Notes: generated from the sequence alone by a model not told the origin. Positions 43,677 through 53,664 are shown, counted from the first letter of the stretch. The stretch is DNA of 64,000 nt from Hymenobacter negativus (GCF_016056375.1 NZ_JAEDAE010000002.1:372001-436000), one strand, 5' to 3'. Translations and numbers: made by a program.

Positions 43677-46286
43677 CTACTTCTTCGCGTCCGTATCGGG
43701 CGCTTCCGGCGTTTCGGCCGGCCGCTCGTCGCTGGCGAGGTTTTGGGCCTCGCCGCTCTTGCTCACCGAGAAGGTCAGTTCCTCCTTGCCGTCCTCGTAA
43801 TCGGCGGTAATCACGTCGCCGTGCACCACCTGAGCTTTGAGGATTTCCTCAGCAATTGGGTCTTCTATGTACTTCTGGATGGCGCGGTTCAGCGGACGGG
43901 CACCGTACTTAGGGTCGTAGCCTTTGTCGGCCACAAAGTCCTTGGCGGCTTCCGTCAGCTCGACGCGGTAGCCCAGGGCCTGCACCCGCGAGAGGAGCTT
44001 GCTGAGGCTGATGTCGATGATTTTGTGAATGTCCTTCTTCTCGAGCGAGTTGAAGACAATCACGTCATCCAAGCGGTTGAGGAACTCGGGCGAGAAGGTC
44101 TTCTTCAGGGCGTTGGTGATGGTGCCCTTCGTCAGCTCGTCCATGTTCTCCTGGCGGGCTTTCGTGCCGAAGCCGATGCCAGCGCCGAAGTCCTGTAGGT
44201 CACGCGCCCCGATGTTCGAGGTCATGATGATGATGGTGTTGCGGAAGTCCACCTTGCGGCCGAGGCCGTCGGTCAGAATGCCGTCATCCAGCACTTGCAG
44301 GAGCAGGTTGTACACGTCCGGGTGCGCCTTCTCAATCTCGTCGAGCAGGATAACCGAGTACGGCTTGCGGCGGATTTTCTCCGTCAGCTGGCCGCCCTCT
44401 TCGTAGCCCACGTAGCCGGGAGGCGCGCCCACTAGGCGCGATACGCTGAATTTCTCCATGTACTCCGACATATCGACGCGCACCAGCGCGTCTTCTTTGT
44501 CAAAGAGGTAGGTGGCGAGCACCTTGGCTAGCTCCGTCTTACCCACGCCCGTCGGGCCGAGGAACACGAACGAGCCGATGGGCTTCTTGGGGTCTTTCAG
44601 GCCCACGCGGGTGCGCTGAATGGCTTTCACCAGCTGCTTGATGGCTTTGTCCTGGCCAATTACTTTGCCTTGCAGCTCCTCGTTCATGTTGAGGAGTTTC
44701 TGGCTTTCGTTCTGGGCCACGCGCGAAACGGGGATGCCGGTCATCATAGCAATAACCTCGGCCACGTTCTCCTCTTTCACCGTGTAGCGCTTCTTCTTGG
44801 TTTCCTCTTCCCAGCTCTTTTTAGCCGTTTCGAGTTGGTCCAAGAGTTTCTTCTCGGTGTCGCGGAGCTTGGCGGCTTCCTCGTATTTCTGCGATTTCAC
44901 CACGCGGTTTTTCTCGCCTTTGATGTTCTCAATCTGCTCTTCGAGCGTGAGAATGTCTTCGGGCACCACGATGTTGTTGATGTGCACGCGGGCACCGGCC
45001 TCGTCGAGAATATCGATAGCCTTGTCCGGTAGGAAACGGTCGGACATGTACCGGTCCGACAGCATCACGCACTGCTCTATGGCCTTATCGGTGTACACCA
45101 CGTGGTGGTGGTCCTGATACTTGTCCTTGATGTTGTGCAGGATTTCGATGGTCTCCTCGGGCGTGGTGGGGTCCACCATTACCATCTGGAAACGACGGGC
45201 TAAAGCGCCGTCTTTCTCAATGTACTGACGGTACTCGTCCAGCGTAGTAGCACCGATGCATTGAATTTCGCCGCGGGCCAGAGCCGGCTTGAACATATTC
45301 GAGGCATCGAGCGAGCCCGAAGCACCGCCGGCGCCCACGATGGTGTGCAACTCGTCGATGAACAGAATCACGTCGGGCGACTTCTCCAGCTCGTTCATCA
45401 CAGCCTTCATGCGCTCTTCGAACTGGCCGCGGTACTTGGTGCCAGCTACCAGCGAGGCCAAATCCAAGGTAACAACGCGCTTGTTGAAGAGTACGCGGCT
45501 AACCTTTTTCTGGATGATGCGCAGGGCGAGACCTTCGGCGATGGCCGTTTTACCTACGCCGGGCTCACCGATGAGGATAGGGTTGTTCTTCTTGCGGCGG
45601 CTCAGAATCTGAGCTACGCGCTCGATTTCTTTTTCGCGGCCCACAATGGGGTCGAGCTTGTCTTCCTCGGCCAACTTGGTGAGGTCGCGGCCGAAGTTGT
45701 CGAGCACCGGGGTGCGCGATTTCTCGCCGGGCTTCTTGGCGCCAGCGCCGGTGCCGGCACCGCGCCCGCCGGGGCCCGACGAGCCAAAGAGTTTGTCGTT
45801 ATCGTCGTCGTCCGTGTCGGGCGTGCGGTTTTGCGGGGCAGCGCCGGCGTTACCGTGGTAATCCAGCGAGTCGCGCACAGTTTCGTAGTTCACGTTGAAT
45901 TTGCTGAGAATTTGGGAAGAAATGTTGTCTTCGTCCCGCAGGATGGACAACAGCAGGTGTTCGGTACCAATGATTTCGGATTTGAAGATTTTGGCCTCCA
46001 AATACGTTATTTTCAACACCTTCTCGGTCTGCTTGGTAAGCGGAATCGAGCCCGTAATGCTGGTGCCCTGGGTGGCGGTGTTGCGGGTGGCCTGCTCCAA
46101 TGAGAATTTCAGCTCATCGATGCTCACGCCCAGCTTGCGCAGAAGGCCAAGGGCGGTGCCTTCGGCCTCCCGAATCATACCAAGCAGCAGGTGCTCGGTA
46201 CCAATGTAGTCGTGGCCGAGACGAATGGCCTCTTCCCGACTGAGGGAAATAACCTCTTTGACGCGGTTTGAGAATTTAGCTTCCAT
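43677..46286 (-). CDS. clpC: ATP-dependent Clp protease ATPase subunit ClpC
   Basis: ClpC unfolds substrates for ClpP. This 869-residue product has two Clp_N repeats (about 1-140), AAA+ domain 1 with Walker [14 protein letters not shown], a UVR-type middle segment ([17 protein letters not shown]), AAA+ domain 2 with [15 protein letters not shown] and Walker [17 protein letters not shown], and the ClpB_D2-small C-terminal domain. It has a proline-rich linker near residues 145-180 and an acidic tail. No clpP or mcsA/mcsB gene is nearby. Confidence 0.96.
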   Translation of the reverse strand: MEAKFSNRVKEVISLSREEAIRLGHDYIGTEHLLLGMIREAEGTALGLLRKLGVSIDELKFSLEQATRNTATQGTSITGSIPLTKQTEKVLKITYLEAKIFKSEIIGTEHLLLSILRDEDNISSQILSKFNVNYETVRDSLDYHGNAGAAPQNRTPDTDDDDNDKLFGSSGPGGRGAGTGAGAKKPGEKSRTPVLDNFGRDLTKLAEEDKLDPIVGREKEIERVAQILSRRKKNNPILIGEPGVGKTAIAEGLALRIIQKKVSRVLFNKRVVTLDLASLVAGTKYRGQFEERMKAVMNELEKSPDVILFIDELHTIVGAGGASGSLDASNMFKPALARGEIQCIGATTLDEYRQYIEKDGALARRFQMVMVDPTTPEETIEILHNIKDKYQDHHHVVYTDKAIEQCVMLSDRYMSDRFLPDKAIDILDEAGARVHINNIVVPEDILTLEEQIENIKGEKNRVVKSQKYEEAAKLRDTEKKLLDQLETAKKSWEEETKKKRYTVKEENVAEVIAMMTGIPVSRVAQNESQKLLNMNEELQGKVIGQDKAIKQLVKAIQRTRVGLKDPKKPIGSFVFLGPTGVGKTELAKVLATYLFDKEDALVRVDMSEYMEKFSVSRLVGAPPGYVGYEEGGQLTEKIRRKPYSVILLDEIEKAHPDVYNLLLQVLDDGILTDGLGRKVDFRNTIIIMTSNIGARDLQDFGAGIGFGTKARQENMDELTKGTITNALKKTFSPEFLNRLDDVIVFNSLEKKDIHKIIDISLSKLLSRVQALGYRVELTEAAKDFVADKGYDPKYGARPLNRAIQKYIEDPIAEEILKAQVVHGDVITADYEDGKEELTFSVSKSGEAQNLASDERPAETPEAPDTDAKK

Positions 46287-46446
46287 GCCAATAAACGTAG
46301 TGAAAAATCAGATAAGCCCCGCGTCGGGCAAGTAACACGAATAACGGGTTGGGCCGATGTAGCTTGAAAACAAGCCGGTTCGGGCGAAGGTTCGGACTAA
46401 GTTGCGGCCCGGCATTATTAACCTAACGTCGGCCGAAATCTACGGG

Positions 46447-47112
46447 TTACTGCAAATAGCGGCCGGCGGCCGGGCCTTGCGAAAACAGCAGGTCCAGCAC
46501 ACTCAGGCCGGGCTCAAAACCTGGGCCAAACACCTGCGGATAGGGCCGCACCAGGCCGGAGGCTGCCGGAGTGTCAGGTTCGGGCATTTTGGTAGCGGCT
46601 TTGGGTGTCAGCCAGTCGCGTCGGTCTATTATAGGGTAGGAGGGCAGGAGGGCAGGAGGGCAGGAGGTGGCGGGGTAGTGGGCGTGGTATTCGGTGGTGA
46701 GGTGCAGGGGCAGGGTGATGCGGAAGCACCTCAGCAGTAAACGTAAAAACTGCTGATTTAGGTCGAAAAGCAATGCGGGTTTACTTACGTAAATATCATG
46801 CAGATAGTCGGCATAAAATTCAAAATAAGGGCTGTTGCCGTAGGCCGTTTGCAGCGTGCGCCAGTGCCGGTGAATCCAGTTCTGGCGGTAGTCGATTTCG
46901 ATTTCGGAAACGCTGACCTTTTCGGCCCGGTTGCCATCGATAACCGGCACCGTGAGCGGCTGCACGCCCTGCGCGGTGCGGATGAGGCAGCGGTTGCGGA
47001 AGGTTTGCTTACGGTAGTGCTCGTGGGCTTCGAGCAGGATGCTGTCGGCGCGGAGCAGCTCGGCAAAAAGGGCGGCCGGCGGGTGGTAGTGGAGTTCGGT
47101 GAGGAGAATCAT
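46447..47112 (-). CDS. WbqC family protein
   Basis: The 221-residue product has the WbqC features: MILLTELHYHPP and KQTFRNRCLIRTAQG near the start, then PLTVPVIDGNRAEKVSVSEIEID and IDYRQNWIHRHWRTLQTAYGNSPYFE. WbqC-like proteins are linked to surface polysaccharide pathways; the biochemical role is unclear. An upstream extension (MRRNYASLHHP) is translated from palindrome E11 and is excluded. Near residues 155-165 the chain runs CPPALLPSYPI, encoded by a tandem repeat. No other polysaccharide gene is adjacent. Confidence 0.85.
   Translation of the reverse strand: MILLTELHYHPPAALFAELLRADSILLEAHEHYRKQTFRNRCLIRTAQGVQPLTVPVIDGNRAEKVSVSEIEIDYRQNWIHRHWRTLQTAYGNSPYFEFYADYLHDIYVSKPALLFDLNQQFLRLLLRCFRITLPLHLTTEYHAHYPATSCPPALLPSYPIIDRRDWLTPKAATKMPEPDTPAASGLVRPYPQVFGPGFEPGLSVLDLLFSQGPAAGRYLQ
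46633..46670. repeat. Tandem GCAGGAGG repeat within WbqC gene
   Basis: GTAGGAGG followed by three tandem GCAGGAGG copies lies inside the WbqC frame. It resembles the arms of palindrome E2 and encodes the Pro/Leu-rich CPPALLPSYP segment. The copy number may vary between strains. Confidence 0.75.
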
Positions 47113-47120
47113 GGGATGGT

Positions 47121-47215
47121 GTAGAGACGCATAATTGCGTCTCATCGTTGGACAAAACAGGCGAAAATCGTTCGCTGACTCCGTTCAATGACGAGACGCA
47201 AATATGCGTCTCTAC
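47121..47215. repeat. Intergenic palindrome E11
   Basis: Arms of about 23 bp, GTAGAGACGCATAATTGCGTCTC (47121-47143) and GAGACGCAAATATGCGTCTCTAC (47193-47215), pair with few mismatches. Each arm is itself a short hairpin. The spacer contains CGTTCAATGACG. The right arm contains the stop codon of the adaptor gene (47212-47214). Confidence 0.9.
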
Positions 47216-48393
47216 TCATCGCCGCCCTGGCCTTTGCTGCGCTCGGCATCGAGGAAATACGCGCCTTTGATAACTAAATGCGTGGTGTCGCTCAGTTTAT
47301 CCAGCGGGCGCACGGCTACCTGGCCCTGGTCGGTGGCGCCGGGGCGCAGGCTGAAGCGGCGGAAGGTGCTGCCCTTGCCGTCCGTTTTTATTTGATAATA
47401 GCCGTAACTGACTTCACCGCCGGGCACCAGCGCGTCTTCGGGCAGGGTGCGCTGCGGGGTGCGGCCGGTGAGGATGCGGGCACTGACGTATTGGCCGGGC
47501 AGCAGGGCGATGGTGGCAGCAGCGTCGGGGCCGGTTTCGTGCAGGTGGGCGTGCACGGGCACGGTGCGGCCGTCGTCGTCAAACGATTTGCCAACCAGAA
47601 ATACCGTGGCGGGTAGCGGCTGGGCGCTAGCGCCCTGGGCGGGCACGCGGAACAAGATGTCCTGGCCCACTTTCACTTTCGCGATATCGCGCTCAAAAAC
47701 TTTGAGCTCGAGATGCAAATCGGAGCGGTCAACGAGTTCAATCAGCACGTCCTGCGGATTTACAAATTGGCCGGGGTTCACCAGCACGGCCTTCACGAAG
47801 CCGCCGATGGGCGCGATGAGCGGAACGCTGGACTGGATGTTGGTGGCGGAGATGCGCTCCGGTTTCAGGCCAATGAGGCGGAGCTGGGCGGCGAGGCTAC
47901 CGGCGGCGGCCTGCTCGGTGCGCAGCTCGGAAGCAGCCTGTTGAAGCTTGCGGCGGGCGCCCACGTCCTCGTCGTTGAGGATTTGCTGGCGGGCGGTTTC
48001 CTGCTTCAGAAACACGATGCGGGCCTGGCTTTGGAGGTAGTCCTGTTGCAGTTTGATGTAATCGGGGTTGCGCAGGGTGGCAAGCACACTGCCCTGCATA
48101 ACGTGCTGGCCGGGCAGCACCGGGAGTTGCTGCACGTAGCCGCCCATCACGGCCGTGATGGATACTTTGTGGCTGGGCGGCACGTCTATCTGGCCGGTAG
48201 CCTGTACCTCGGTGCCCGGGTCGCGCCGGGTGAAGGTGCCCAGCTCGATGCCCGCGGCTTGCAGCTGAGCTTTGCTGAGAAAAACTTCGTTGGGGGCGCG
48301 GGGTGGAGGGGCAGCGCGCTTGTCGGTGGTTCCTTCAGTTTTTTTGTCGCAGGCGACGAGGAAGGGGAGAAGGAGGAAGGGGAAGTATTTCAT
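47212..48393 (-). CDS. RND efflux periplasmic adaptor (CusB/CzcB-like)
   Basis: The 393-residue lipoprotein (lipobox LLPFLVAC) bridges the inner-membrane pump to the outer channel. It shows the barrel-sandwich opening VSITAVMGGYVQQLPVLPGQHVMQGSVLATLRNPDYIKLQQDY, a coiled-coil hairpin (VFLKQETARQQILN), SSVPLIAPIGGFVKAVLVNPGQFVN, and a C-terminal membrane-proximal domain ending in TTHLVIKGAYFLDAE. Family members handle Cu/Ag or Co/Zn/Cd. It is the third gene of the metal-efflux operon; its stop lies in palindrome E11. Confidence 0.88.
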   Translation of the reverse strand: MKYFPFLLLPFLVACDKKTEGTTDKRAAPPPRAPNEVFLSKAQLQAAGIELGTFTRRDPGTEVQATGQIDVPPSHKVSITAVMGGYVQQLPVLPGQHVMQGSVLATLRNPDYIKLQQDYLQSQARIVFLKQETARQQILNDEDVGARRKLQQAASELRTEQAAAGSLAAQLRLIGLKPERISATNIQSSVPLIAPIGGFVKAVLVNPGQFVNPQDVLIELVDRSDLHLELKVFERDIAKVKVGQDILFRVPAQGASAQPLPATVFLVGKSFDDDGRTVPVHAHLHETGPDAAATIALLPGQYVSARILTGRTPQRTLPEDALVPGGEVSYGYYQIKTDGKGSTFRRFSLRPGATDQGQVAVRPLDKLSDTTHLVIKGAYFLDAERSKGQGGDE

Positions 48394-48414
48394 CAGAGGA
48401 AGTGTCGTGCTGTG

Positions 48415-48536
48415 GTAGCCCCCACCCCCGGCCCCTCCCCGGTAGGGAGGGGTGCGTTCTGGAGTGAGGAACTGGTTGTTGCTTTTTGAATGACTCGTTC
48501 GGCTCCCCTCCCAGCCGGGGAAGGGCCTTGGGGTTA
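48415..48536. repeat. Intergenic palindrome E12
   Basis: The left arm GTAGCCCCCACCCCCGGC... (48415-48456) and the right arm ...CCGGGGAAGGGCCTTGGGGTTAC (48501-48536) pair with several mismatches. The loop side holds CGTTCGGCTCCCCTC, as in E7. The right end contains the stop codon of the RND-TolC gene. Confidence 0.85.
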
Positions 48537-51500
48537 CGGCGCATCTGCCCCAACCAGCGCCAGGATGTTGGCCACCAGCTCATTGTATTGTCTGAGCTGC
48601 TCCAGATACGCTTCCTGAATCTGCCAGGCGGGCTGGGTGTTCACCACGTATTCCACGTACTCGATATCGCCGGCGCGTCGGCTTTTTTCGGCCGTATCGA
48701 GGATGAGCCGGGCTTGCGGCAGGGCATAATTTTCGTAGTAAAGCAGCGAAGCCTGAGCGCGGGCCAGCTGCTGGCGCAGGGTGCTGAGCTGGGTGCCGAA
48801 CTGGGTGTTGGCGTAGTTCAGCTGCATTTGGGCGGCTTCCTCGCCAATTTTGGCGGCAGCTATGCGGGCCCGTTGCGCCCCGCCCAGCAGCGGTACCGCA
48901 ATGCCGGCCTGAGCCACGTTGAAGCCTCTTTCCTGGTTGATGGTTTGGTTAAAGTAGCCGGCGCGCAGGTCGGGTAGGCGGCGCAGCTTTTCGAGCTTGG
49001 TTTGCTGCTGGCTAAGGGCGAGCTGCTGTTGGTAGAGAGCCAGCGTAGGGTTAGTGGCGGGCGTGAGGCCAGCCGTATCGGCGGGCAGCAGCGAGGCGCG
49101 GGGGCTGGCCGTGGTGTCGATGCTGGCCAGATTGGGCTGGCCCAGCAGCAAGCCCAACTGCTGACGCTGCACCAGCAGCTCGGAGCGCAGGGTGGCGAGG
49201 CGGTTTTGCAGCTCGCGCGCCCGAGCTTCAGCCGACACCTGCTCCAGGCGGTTGGTTTCGCCCACCTGGTAGCGGATGCGGGCGGCCCGGGCAGCGCGCT
49301 GGTAGAGACTGTCCTGCTTACGTAGCAGGGCCACAAGGCGGTAGGTCACCAGCAAATTATAGTAGCCCGAACGGATGCTGCGGGCCAGCTCGCGACACTG
49401 AGCGCGGGCCCGAATGGTGCCGGCCTCGGCGGTGGTTTGCAGCACCTTGCGCTGGGCCCCGTAGACGGTCGGGAAGGCCGACTGCTGCAACACGTTGAAG
49501 CTATGGTCGGCCAGCGGACCGGAAATTTGACCGTACTGGTAGTCGAATACCAGGCGTGGCAGGTCGTAGCCGGTGCGCGTGAGGGCCTGCTGTTGCTGGG
49601 CTTGCAACGTGGCCACCTGCACCAGCGGGCTCTGGGCCAGGCCGGTGCTCAGGGCTTGCGCCAGGCTGAGCTGGGAATTGGTGGGTGCTTTTTGGGCGCG
49701 GGCAGTGGCCGGCAGCAGGGCGGCGGCTAAAAGGAGAAGCCGGAGCGGTGTAGAGACGCAATATTTTGCGTCTCGTCGTTGAACGAAATCATCCGAACGA
49801 CTCCCGGACGGCGCGGCCGACGAGACGCAAAATATTGCGTCTCTACACCGTTCAATCCAGTATGCAAGGCCGGTAAATGACGCAGAAGCGGGCTTTGCCT
49901 CGTCATCTTCTGCCGCAGGCGCTTCACCAGTTTCTTCCCGCCGCTTGGCTTCTTCCGCTTCCTCGGCGGCTACTTCGGGGCTGGGTTCGTCGTCGTCTAC
50001 GAAGAAAGTATAGAGCACCGGCAGCACCACCAGCGTGAGCAGCGTGGCCGTAATCAGCCCGCCGATAACCACCGTGGCCAGCGGTTTCTGCACCTCCGCG
50101 CCAGCCGAGCCGGATAAGGCCATCGGCAGGAAGCCCAGCGAGGCCACCGAGGCCGTGAGCAGTACCGGCCGGAACCGCTCCTCGGTGGCGCGCAGCACCC
50201 GCTCACGGATTTTGCGCACGCCGGCCGTGGCCAGTTCGTTCAGGCTGGCCACCAGCACAATCCCGTTCAGAACGGCCACCCCAAACAGCGCGATAAAGCC
50301 CACGCCGGCCGAAATGCTGAACGGCATCCCGCGCAGCCCCAGCGCCAGCACGCCGCCAATGGCCGCCAGTGGAATGCCCGTAAAAATCAGCAGCGCCTCC
50401 TTCACCGAACGGAAAGCCAGGAACAGGAGCATGAAAATCAGCACCAACGATACCGGCACGGCCACCGCCAGGCGGGCTTTGGCGTGGTTCAGGTTTTCGA
50501 ACTGGCCGCCGTAGGTGATGCTGTAGCCGGCGGGCAGGCGGAGGCCGGTTTTCAGCTTGCCCTGGATGTCCTGCACGAGGCTTTGCACGTCGCGGCCGCG
50601 CACGTTCACGCCGATGTTGACGCGGCGGCGGGCGTCGTCGCGCGAGATTTGGGCGGGGGCTGGTTTCAAGGCCACGGTAGCAACTTCGCTCAGCGGAATC
50701 TGGGTGCCGTCGGGCAGCGACACGAGGAGCTGGTTGATGTCGTCGGGGCCGCGGCGGTGCAGGGAGTCAAGGCGCAGCACGAGGTCAAACCGGCGCTCGC
50801 CTTCGTACACCTGGCCGGTAGTTTGGCCGGCGAAGGCGGTTTGCAGCAGGGTGTTGAGGTCCATTACGCGCAGGCCGTACTGGGCCAGCCTGGCGCGGTC
50901 GTAGCTCACGCGCAGCTGCGGCAGGCCAATAATCTGCTCCACCTTAATGTCGCCCACGCCCTGCAAGGGGCGAATGAGCGCGGCAGCCTCATCGGCTTTG
51001 GCCTTGAGCACGTCCAGGTCGTCGCCGTAAATCTTCACCGACACGTCCGACTTCACCCCCGAAATCAACTCGTTAAACCGCATCTGAATGGGCTGCTGGA
51101 ATTCAAGGCTCACGCCGGGCACGCCGGCCAGGGCCGCCTGCATCTTGTTGGCCAGCTCCTCGCGGGTGTGGGCGCTGGTCCATTCGGCGTGGTCTTTCAG
51201 GATAATCATCTGGTCGCTGTCTTCCAGCGACATGGGGTCGGTAGGAATTTCCGAAGTGCCGATTTTGCCCACTGCCTGCAGCACCTCCGGAAATTTACTT
51301 TTCAGAATGCGCTGAATCCGAGACGTAAGCAGAATGCTTTCATCCAGAGAAGAGCCCGGCGCCAGCGTCACGTTCATGGCAAAGTCGCCTTCGTCGAGCT
51401 GCGGAATAAACTCGCCGCCCAGCCGCGTAAACACCAGGCCGCCCAGCGCCAGCAGGCCCACGGCTACGCCCACCACCAACCAGCGCGCCCCCAGCGCCGC

Positions 51501-53099
51501 CCGAATAATCGGGTCGTACAGCTTATGCAGAAAGCCCACGATGCGGTCGGCCAGGTTGGGCTTTTCACTGATATTCTTCTTTAGCGCCCAGGCCGTGACG
51601 GCTGGCACGTAGGTCAGGCACATAATCATGGCCCCCAAAATGGCGAAGCTCACGGTGAGGGCCATTGGCCGGAACATCTTGCCCTCCACGCCCGTGAGCG
51701 AGAGAATGGGCAGGTACACAATCAGGATGATGAGCTGGCCGAACAGGGCCGATTTCATCAGCCGGTTCGTCACGTCCTCGGTAATGTCGTCCATGGTTTC
51801 GTGGGCGGCTTTGAGGCGCTCGTGCAGCAGGTGGGCGATGACGGCCTCCACGATAATCACGGCCCCGTCCACGATGAGGCCGAAGTCCAACGCGCCCAGG
51901 CTCATGAGGTTAGCTGAGACGCCGAAGGTGCGCATCATGCCCAGCGCGAAGAGCATGCACAGCGGAATCATGCCCGCCACCACCAGCCCGGCCCGCAGGT
52001 TGCCGAGCAGCAGCAGCAGCACGACTACTACAATCACGCCGCCTTCAATCAGGTTTTTCACCACCGTATGAATAGCCTTGTCCACCAGCTTGGTGCGGTC
52101 CAGAAACGGGTCAATTTCCAGGCCTTTGGGTAAGGTTTGCTGGATTTCGGCCACCCGGGCCTTCACGTTTTTGATGGTGGCTTCGGAGCTGGCGCCTTTC
52201 AGCATGAGCACCACGCCGCCCACGGTTTCGCCCTGGCCGTCGCGGTTCATGGCGCCGTAGCGCACGGCGTGGCCGAAGCGCACGGCCGCCACGTCGCGCA
52301 CCAGCAGCGGGGCGCCGCCCCGGCCGGGCACGCCCACGGGCTTCACCACGATGTTGCCGATGTCCTGCAACGACGTGGCCCGGCCCTCGCCCCGGATGAA
52401 AAACGCCCGGGGGCCGCGCTCCAGGTAGCTGCCGCCGGCGTTGCCGTTGTTAGCCTGCAGGGCTTCGTAGAGCTCGGCCATGCTCACACCCGCGCCGGCC
52501 AGGCGAGCGGGGTCCACGCTCACCTCGTACTCGCGCACATAGCCGCCGAAGCTGCTCACATCCACCACGCCCTCCACGCCGGCCAGTCGGCGCTTCACCA
52601 GCCAGTCTTGCACTTCGCGCAGCTGGGCTAGGCCGTACTGCTTTTCGTAGCCCTTTTTGACTTTGATGGTGTACTGGTAAATCTCGCCCAGGCCGGTGGT
52701 GATGGGCGCCATGCCCGGCGCGCCCAGGCCCTGCCCGAGGTCGGCCTCTGCCACTTTCAGCTTCTCGGCCACCAGCTGCCGGGTGTGGTAGGTGTCCACG
52801 TCTTCCTCGAAAACCACGGTTATCACCGACAGCCCGAAGCGCGAAATCGACCGGATTTCCGTGACGCCCGGGATGGTGCGCAGCTGCAGTTCCAGCGGCA
52901 CGGTGATGAGCTGCTCGACCTCCTGCGCTGCCAGCGCGGGGCTTTGGGTGATGACCTGAACTTGGTTATTGGTGACGTCGGGAATGGCGTCGAGCGGCAG
53001 GCTGGCGGCCGAAAATCCGCCCCAGGCAATCAGCCCGGCCAGCATTAGCCCCACCAGCAGCTTGTTGCGGATGCTGAAATTAATAATTGCCGAAATCAT
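48534..53099 (-). CDS. czcA: CzcA-type heavy-metal RND pump fused to a TolC-like channel
   Basis: The 1521-residue protein joins an inner-membrane proton/metal antiporter with an outer-membrane channel. Residues 1-1080 form the RND part: the N-terminal TM1, PDVTNNQVQVITQSPA (porter domain), TM4 with DFGLIVDGAVIIVEAVI (the DFGxxxDGAV signature of divalent-metal pumps), and a second RND half. Residues 1084-1118 are encoded by a palindrome. Then LLLLAAALLPATARAQ, a signal-peptide-like span, starts a TolC-like part (SLAQALSTGLAQSPLVQ, then EQVSAEARARELQNRLATLRSEL). No start codon occurs before the TolC part in this frame, so a fused protein is the simplest reading. Confidence 0.9.
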   Translation of the reverse strand: MISAIINFSIRNKLLVGLMLAGLIAWGGFSAASLPLDAIPDVTNNQVQVITQSPALAAQEVEQLITVPLELQLRTIPGVTEIRSISRFGLSVITVVFEEDVDTYHTRQLVAEKLKVAEADLGQGLGAPGMAPITTGLGEIYQYTIKVKKGYEKQYGLAQLREVQDWLVKRRLAGVEGVVDVSSFGGYVREYEVSVDPARLAGAGVSMAELYEALQANNGNAGGSYLERGPRAFFIRGEGRATSLQDIGNIVVKPVGVPGRGGAPLLVRDVAAVRFGHAVRYGAMNRDGQGETVGGVVLMLKGASSEATIKNVKARVAEIQQTLPKGLEIDPFLDRTKLVDKAIHTVVKNLIEGGVIVVVVLLLLLGNLRAGLVVAGMIPLCMLFALGMMRTFGVSANLMSLGALDFGLIVDGAVIIVEAVIAHLLHERLKAAHETMDDITEDVTNRLMKSALFGQLIILIVYLPILSLTGVEGKMFRPMALTVSFAILGAMIMCLTYVPAVTAWALKKNISEKPNLADRIVGFLHKLYDPIIRAALGARWLVVGVAVGLLALGGLVFTRLGGEFIPQLDEGDFAMNVTLAPGSSLDESILLTSRIQRILKSKFPEVLQAVGKIGTSEIPTDPMSLEDSDQMIILKDHAEWTSAHTREELANKMQAALAGVPGVSLEFQQPIQMRFNELISGVKSDVSVKIYGDDLDVLKAKADEAAALIRPLQGVGDIKVEQIIGLPQLRVSYDRARLAQYGLRVMDLNTLLQTAFAGQTTGQVYEGERRFDLVLRLDSLHRRGPDDINQLLVSLPDGTQIPLSEVATVALKPAPAQISRDDARRRVNIGVNVRGRDVQSLVQDIQGKLKTGLRLPAGYSITYGGQFENLNHAKARLAVAVPVSLVLIFMLLFLAFRSVKEALLIFTGIPLAAIGGVLALGLRGMPFSISAGVGFIALFGVAVLNGIVLVASLNELATAGVRKIRERVLRATEERFRPVLLTASVASLGFLPMALSGSAGAEVQKPLATVVIGGLITATLLTLVVLPVLYTFFVDDDEPSPEVAAEEAEEAKRREETGEAPAAEDDEAKPASASFTGLAYWIERCRDAIFCVSSAAPSGSRSDDFVQRRDAKYCVSTPLRLLLLAAALLPATARAQKAPTNSQLSLAQALSTGLAQSPLVQVATLQAQQQQALTRTGYDLPRLVFDYQYGQISGPLADHSFNVLQQSAFPTVYGAQRKVLQTTAEAGTIRARAQCRELARSIRSGYYNLLVTYRLVALLRKQDSLYQRAARAARIRYQVGETNRLEQVSAEARARELQNRLATLRSELLVQRQQLGLLLGQPNLASIDTTASPRASLLPADTAGLTPATNPTLALYQQQLALSQQQTKLEKLRRLPDLRAGYFNQTINQERGFNVAQAGIAVPLLGGAQRARIAAAKIGEEAAQMQLNYANTQFGTQLSTLRQQLARAQASLLYYENYALPQARLILDTAEKSRRAGDIEYVEYVVNTQPAWQIQEAYLEQLRQYNELVANILALVGADAP
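49746..49850. repeat. Palindrome E13 inside the RND-TolC coding frame
   Basis: Perfect 30-bp arms (49746-49775 and 49821-49850), CGGTGTAGAGACGCAATATT extended to TTGCGTCTCG, flank a 45-bp spacer. The same arm words occur in E11. The element is 105 bp, a multiple of three, and keeps the reading frame open. It encodes residues 1084-1118 of the fusion. A change of frame would put TAG in the arm. Confidence 0.92.
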
Positions 53100-53247
53100 G
53101 CGATACGGTGCAATATGGCCCGGTCCGGACGCGGCCAATGGCCAGCCGGGAGGCGCTAAAAATCCAATAAGAGAGGGGAGGGGGCCGGAGATTTAGGGCC
53201 GGTGCTACCAATAGCACGGGCACACTGCCTCCGGGGGCGCAGCAGGG

Positions 53248-53664
53248 TTAGGCTCGGGGCGGCTGGCCCTGCGAAGCACTAAAAATGAAGGCGTAGCGCG
53301 GCGCAGCAACGGCACTATACGCCGGCGCAGCCGCTATTTCCGGCTGAGACACAAACAGTAGCCGCGTCACAGGTGCTACCACGAAGCTGAGCGTAACGCA
53401 ACCGTGGTGGCAGCGCAGGGGCAGGTTGTGGTGGTCTTGCTGGTGGCGGGGCGAAAGTGTGCAACCCACATAGTGCTTGGTACCGGCGCCGTAGTGCTCA
53501 GCGATGAACTGGCCGAAATTCAATCCGCCGCCCGCGGTCGAATGATGGTATTCATAATGCTCGACCAGCTGCGGCAGCTTGGCCAGCTCGCCCAAGTCAT
53601 TCTCGGGCACGAAGCTGCCCAGCAGCATCAGTATTCCCAGAAAGAAGGCGACAGTAGCACGCAT
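53248..53664 (-). CDS. Histidine-rich secreted protein of the metal-efflux operon
   Basis: The 138-residue protein has an N-terminal hydrophobic segment (MRATVAFFLGILMLLGS), serving as a signal or anchor, and a His-rich body: LVEHYEYHHSTAGG, FIAEHYGAGTKHYVG, then PRHQQDHHNLPLRCHHGCV. About a dozen histidines and two cysteines look suited to metal binding. Similar small proteins precede CzcA-like genes in other Bacteroidota, where they may act as metal chaperones or sensors. It begins the operon with the pump. The start is the Met opening the hydrophobic segment. Confidence 0.7.
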   Translation of the reverse strand: MRATVAFFLGILMLLGSFVPENDLGELAKLPQLVEHYEYHHSTAGGGLNFGQFIAEHYGAGTKHYVGCTLSPRHQQDHHNLPLRCHHGCVTLSFVVAPVTRLLFVSQPEIAAAPAYSAVAAPRYAFIFSASQGQPPRA

